From Marnyiella aurantia (GTDB taxonomy: Bacteria; Bacteroidota; Bacteroidia; Flavobacteriales; Weeksellaceae), in the NCBI RefSeq assembly GCF_014041915.1, contig NZ_CP059472.1:868001-932000 (forward strand): a stretch of 64,000 bases of DNA. Reading direction: 5' to 3'. Shown piece after piece: positions 62,999 to 64,000 of this stretch. The position numbers and the translations under genes were made by a program. The notes under the pieces were generated by a model that was given only the letters and a program-made list of their open reading frames with translations, was not told the origin of the DNA and made no database searches. The first letter of the stretch is position 1; every line of letters begins with the position of its first letter.

Positions 62999-64000
62999 TT
63001 ACACATAAAAAGCAGGATCCTCCCCAAACACTTCCTTACGTATAAGCGGCAGCGTGTAAATCAACTTTTTCAGTCCCTCCACGCCCTGCTGTTCTGTGTT
63101 GTGGGAGTGATAATCTTCTATTTTGGAAATATCGCGTTCGCCTTCAGAAAAATATTTTGCGTAATTAAGGTCGCGGTTATCGGCCGGAATCCGGTAAAAG
63201 TCTCCCATATCTTCGGCATGAAGCATTTCTTCGCGCGTACAGAGGGTTTCATAAAGTTTCTCTCCGTGTCTGGTACCGATTACCTTCACAGGAACTTCCT
63301 TCCCTGTAAGCTCCATCAGAGCCTGTGCAAGATCACCAATCTTACCCGCAGGTGCCTTGTTCACGAAGAGATCACCGGGATTTGCATTTTCAAAAGCGAA
63401 AAGCACCAGATCTACCGCATCTTCCAGAGACATAAAGAACCTGGACATATTGGGATCGGTAACCGTGATTTTCTCACCTTTCTTTATTTGGTTAAGGAAA
63501 AGAGGAATAACAGAACCTCGGGAGCCCATAACGTTTCCGTAGCGTGTAAGACAAACCACAGTTTCAGTAAGGCTGCGTGACTCGGCAACCGCTACCTTCT
63601 CCATCATGGCTTTTGAAATCCCCATCGCATTGATCGGGTATGCAGCTTTGTCTGTACTCAAACATATCACCTTCTGCACCTTATTAACAGCAGACGCTCT
63701 GATAACATTCTGCGTTCCCTCCACATTGGTTTTCACTGCCTGCATTGGGAAGAATTCGCAGGAAGGAACCTGCTTAAGGGCGGCCGCATGAAAGACATAA
63801 TCAACACCGCGGGTCGCAGGTTCTACACTTGCGTAATCCCGGACATCGCCTATATAATATTTTATTTTATCGTTTTTATACTGGACGCGCATGTCATCCT
63901 GCTTCTTTTCGTCACGGGAAAAAATCCGGATTTCGCGGAAATGGTCCGTATGAAGGAAACGGTTGAGTACTGCACTCCCGAAAGAGCCCGTACCGCCGGT
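62999..64000 (-). CDS. fnlA: UDP-GlcNAc 4,6-dehydratase/5-epimerase (FnlA/WbjB/CapE), 5' end outside the window
   Basis: First enzyme of UDP-L-FucNAc synthesis. The frame is open to base 64000 and begins inside the Rossmann motif (TGGTGSFGSAVLNRFL), so only a few N-terminal residues are missing; an ATG at 63892 would cut off the NAD-binding site. LSTDKAAYPINAMGISKAMM has the Met-x3-Lys active site of this family, and GTRHGEKLYETLCTREEM the conserved end. 334 codons are visible. The cupin and FnlB genes follow. Confidence 0.94.
   Translation of the reverse strand, partial: TGGTGSFGSAVLNRFLHTDHFREIRIFSRDEKKQDDMRVQYKNDKIKYYIGDVRDYASVEPATRGVDYVFHAAALKQVPSCEFFPMQAVKTNVEGTQNVIRASAVNKVQKVICLSTDKAAYPINAMGISKAMMEKVAVAESRSLTETVVCLTRYGNVMGSRGSVIPLFLNQIKKGEKITVTDPNMSRFFMSLEDAVDLVLFAFENANPGDLFVNKAPAGKIGDLAQALMELTGKEVPVKVIGTRHGEKLYETLCTREEMLHAEDMGDFYRIPADNRDLNYAKYFSEGERDISKIEDYHSHNTEQQGVEGLKKLIYTLPLIRKEVFGEDPAFYV

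Overview
The window looks like a chromosomal segment of a Bacteroidota bacterium, most probably Flavobacteriales of the Chryseobacterium/Weeksellaceae type. The evidence is the protein families, several TTG-N18-20-TAnnTTTG promoters, scarce Shine-Dalgarno sites with A-rich start regions, TPR-AraC regulation, GxxExxY gene remnants and the interspersed intergenic repeats. The genus is inferred, not shown.

Layout. Bases 1-6436 are ordinary core genes: RNase G (cut by the window edge), a CoA-pyrophosphatase-like NUDIX enzyme, a PlsC-type acyltransferase, a small lipoprotein, an unknown protein, an RlpA-like protein and RimO. From 6560 to the right edge nearly everything is on the minus strand and forms one very large surface-polysaccharide locus, transcribed leftward and ending at an intrinsic terminator (6520-6547). 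The right edge cuts fnlA.

The locus holds two assembly sets that share one export pair (Wza 19120-19908, Wzc 16732-19098). The left set (6560-16735) has a polytopic WecA/WbpL-type initiating transferase, a WbpV-like reductase, RfbC, WecB, Wzx, Wzy and glycosyltransferases. The right set (33479-64000) has a monotopic PglC, PglD, a second Wzx and Wzy, many glycosyltransferases, the UDP-L-FucNAc genes fnlA-B-C, a separate 4,6-dehydratase plus aminotransferase, and a carrier-protein cassette (FkbH, ACP, LpxD-like acyltransferase, GNAT, ATP-grasp) that probably decorates an amino sugar.

The four-step bacillosamine group pglF-E-D-C is split. Between pglE and pglD sits about 8 kb holding an orphan 1197-residue helical protein that resembles the sensor half of a STAND ATPase, a 77-residue partner, a small lipoprotein, a divergent TPR-transmembrane-AraC regulator, a VOC protein, and a nearly identical second copy of the regulator's last 208 bases. 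This insert is the least explained part of the window.

Signs of rearrangement are frequent: a five-copy ~240-252 bp tandem array (21128-22246) with a degenerate inverted copy at 32168-32380, a glycosyltransferase gene broken by one in-frame TGA, three decaying GxxExxY fragments between fnlB and fnlC, and an intergenic-type repeat lying in frame inside fnlC. No tRNA, rRNA, CRISPR array or transposase was seen.
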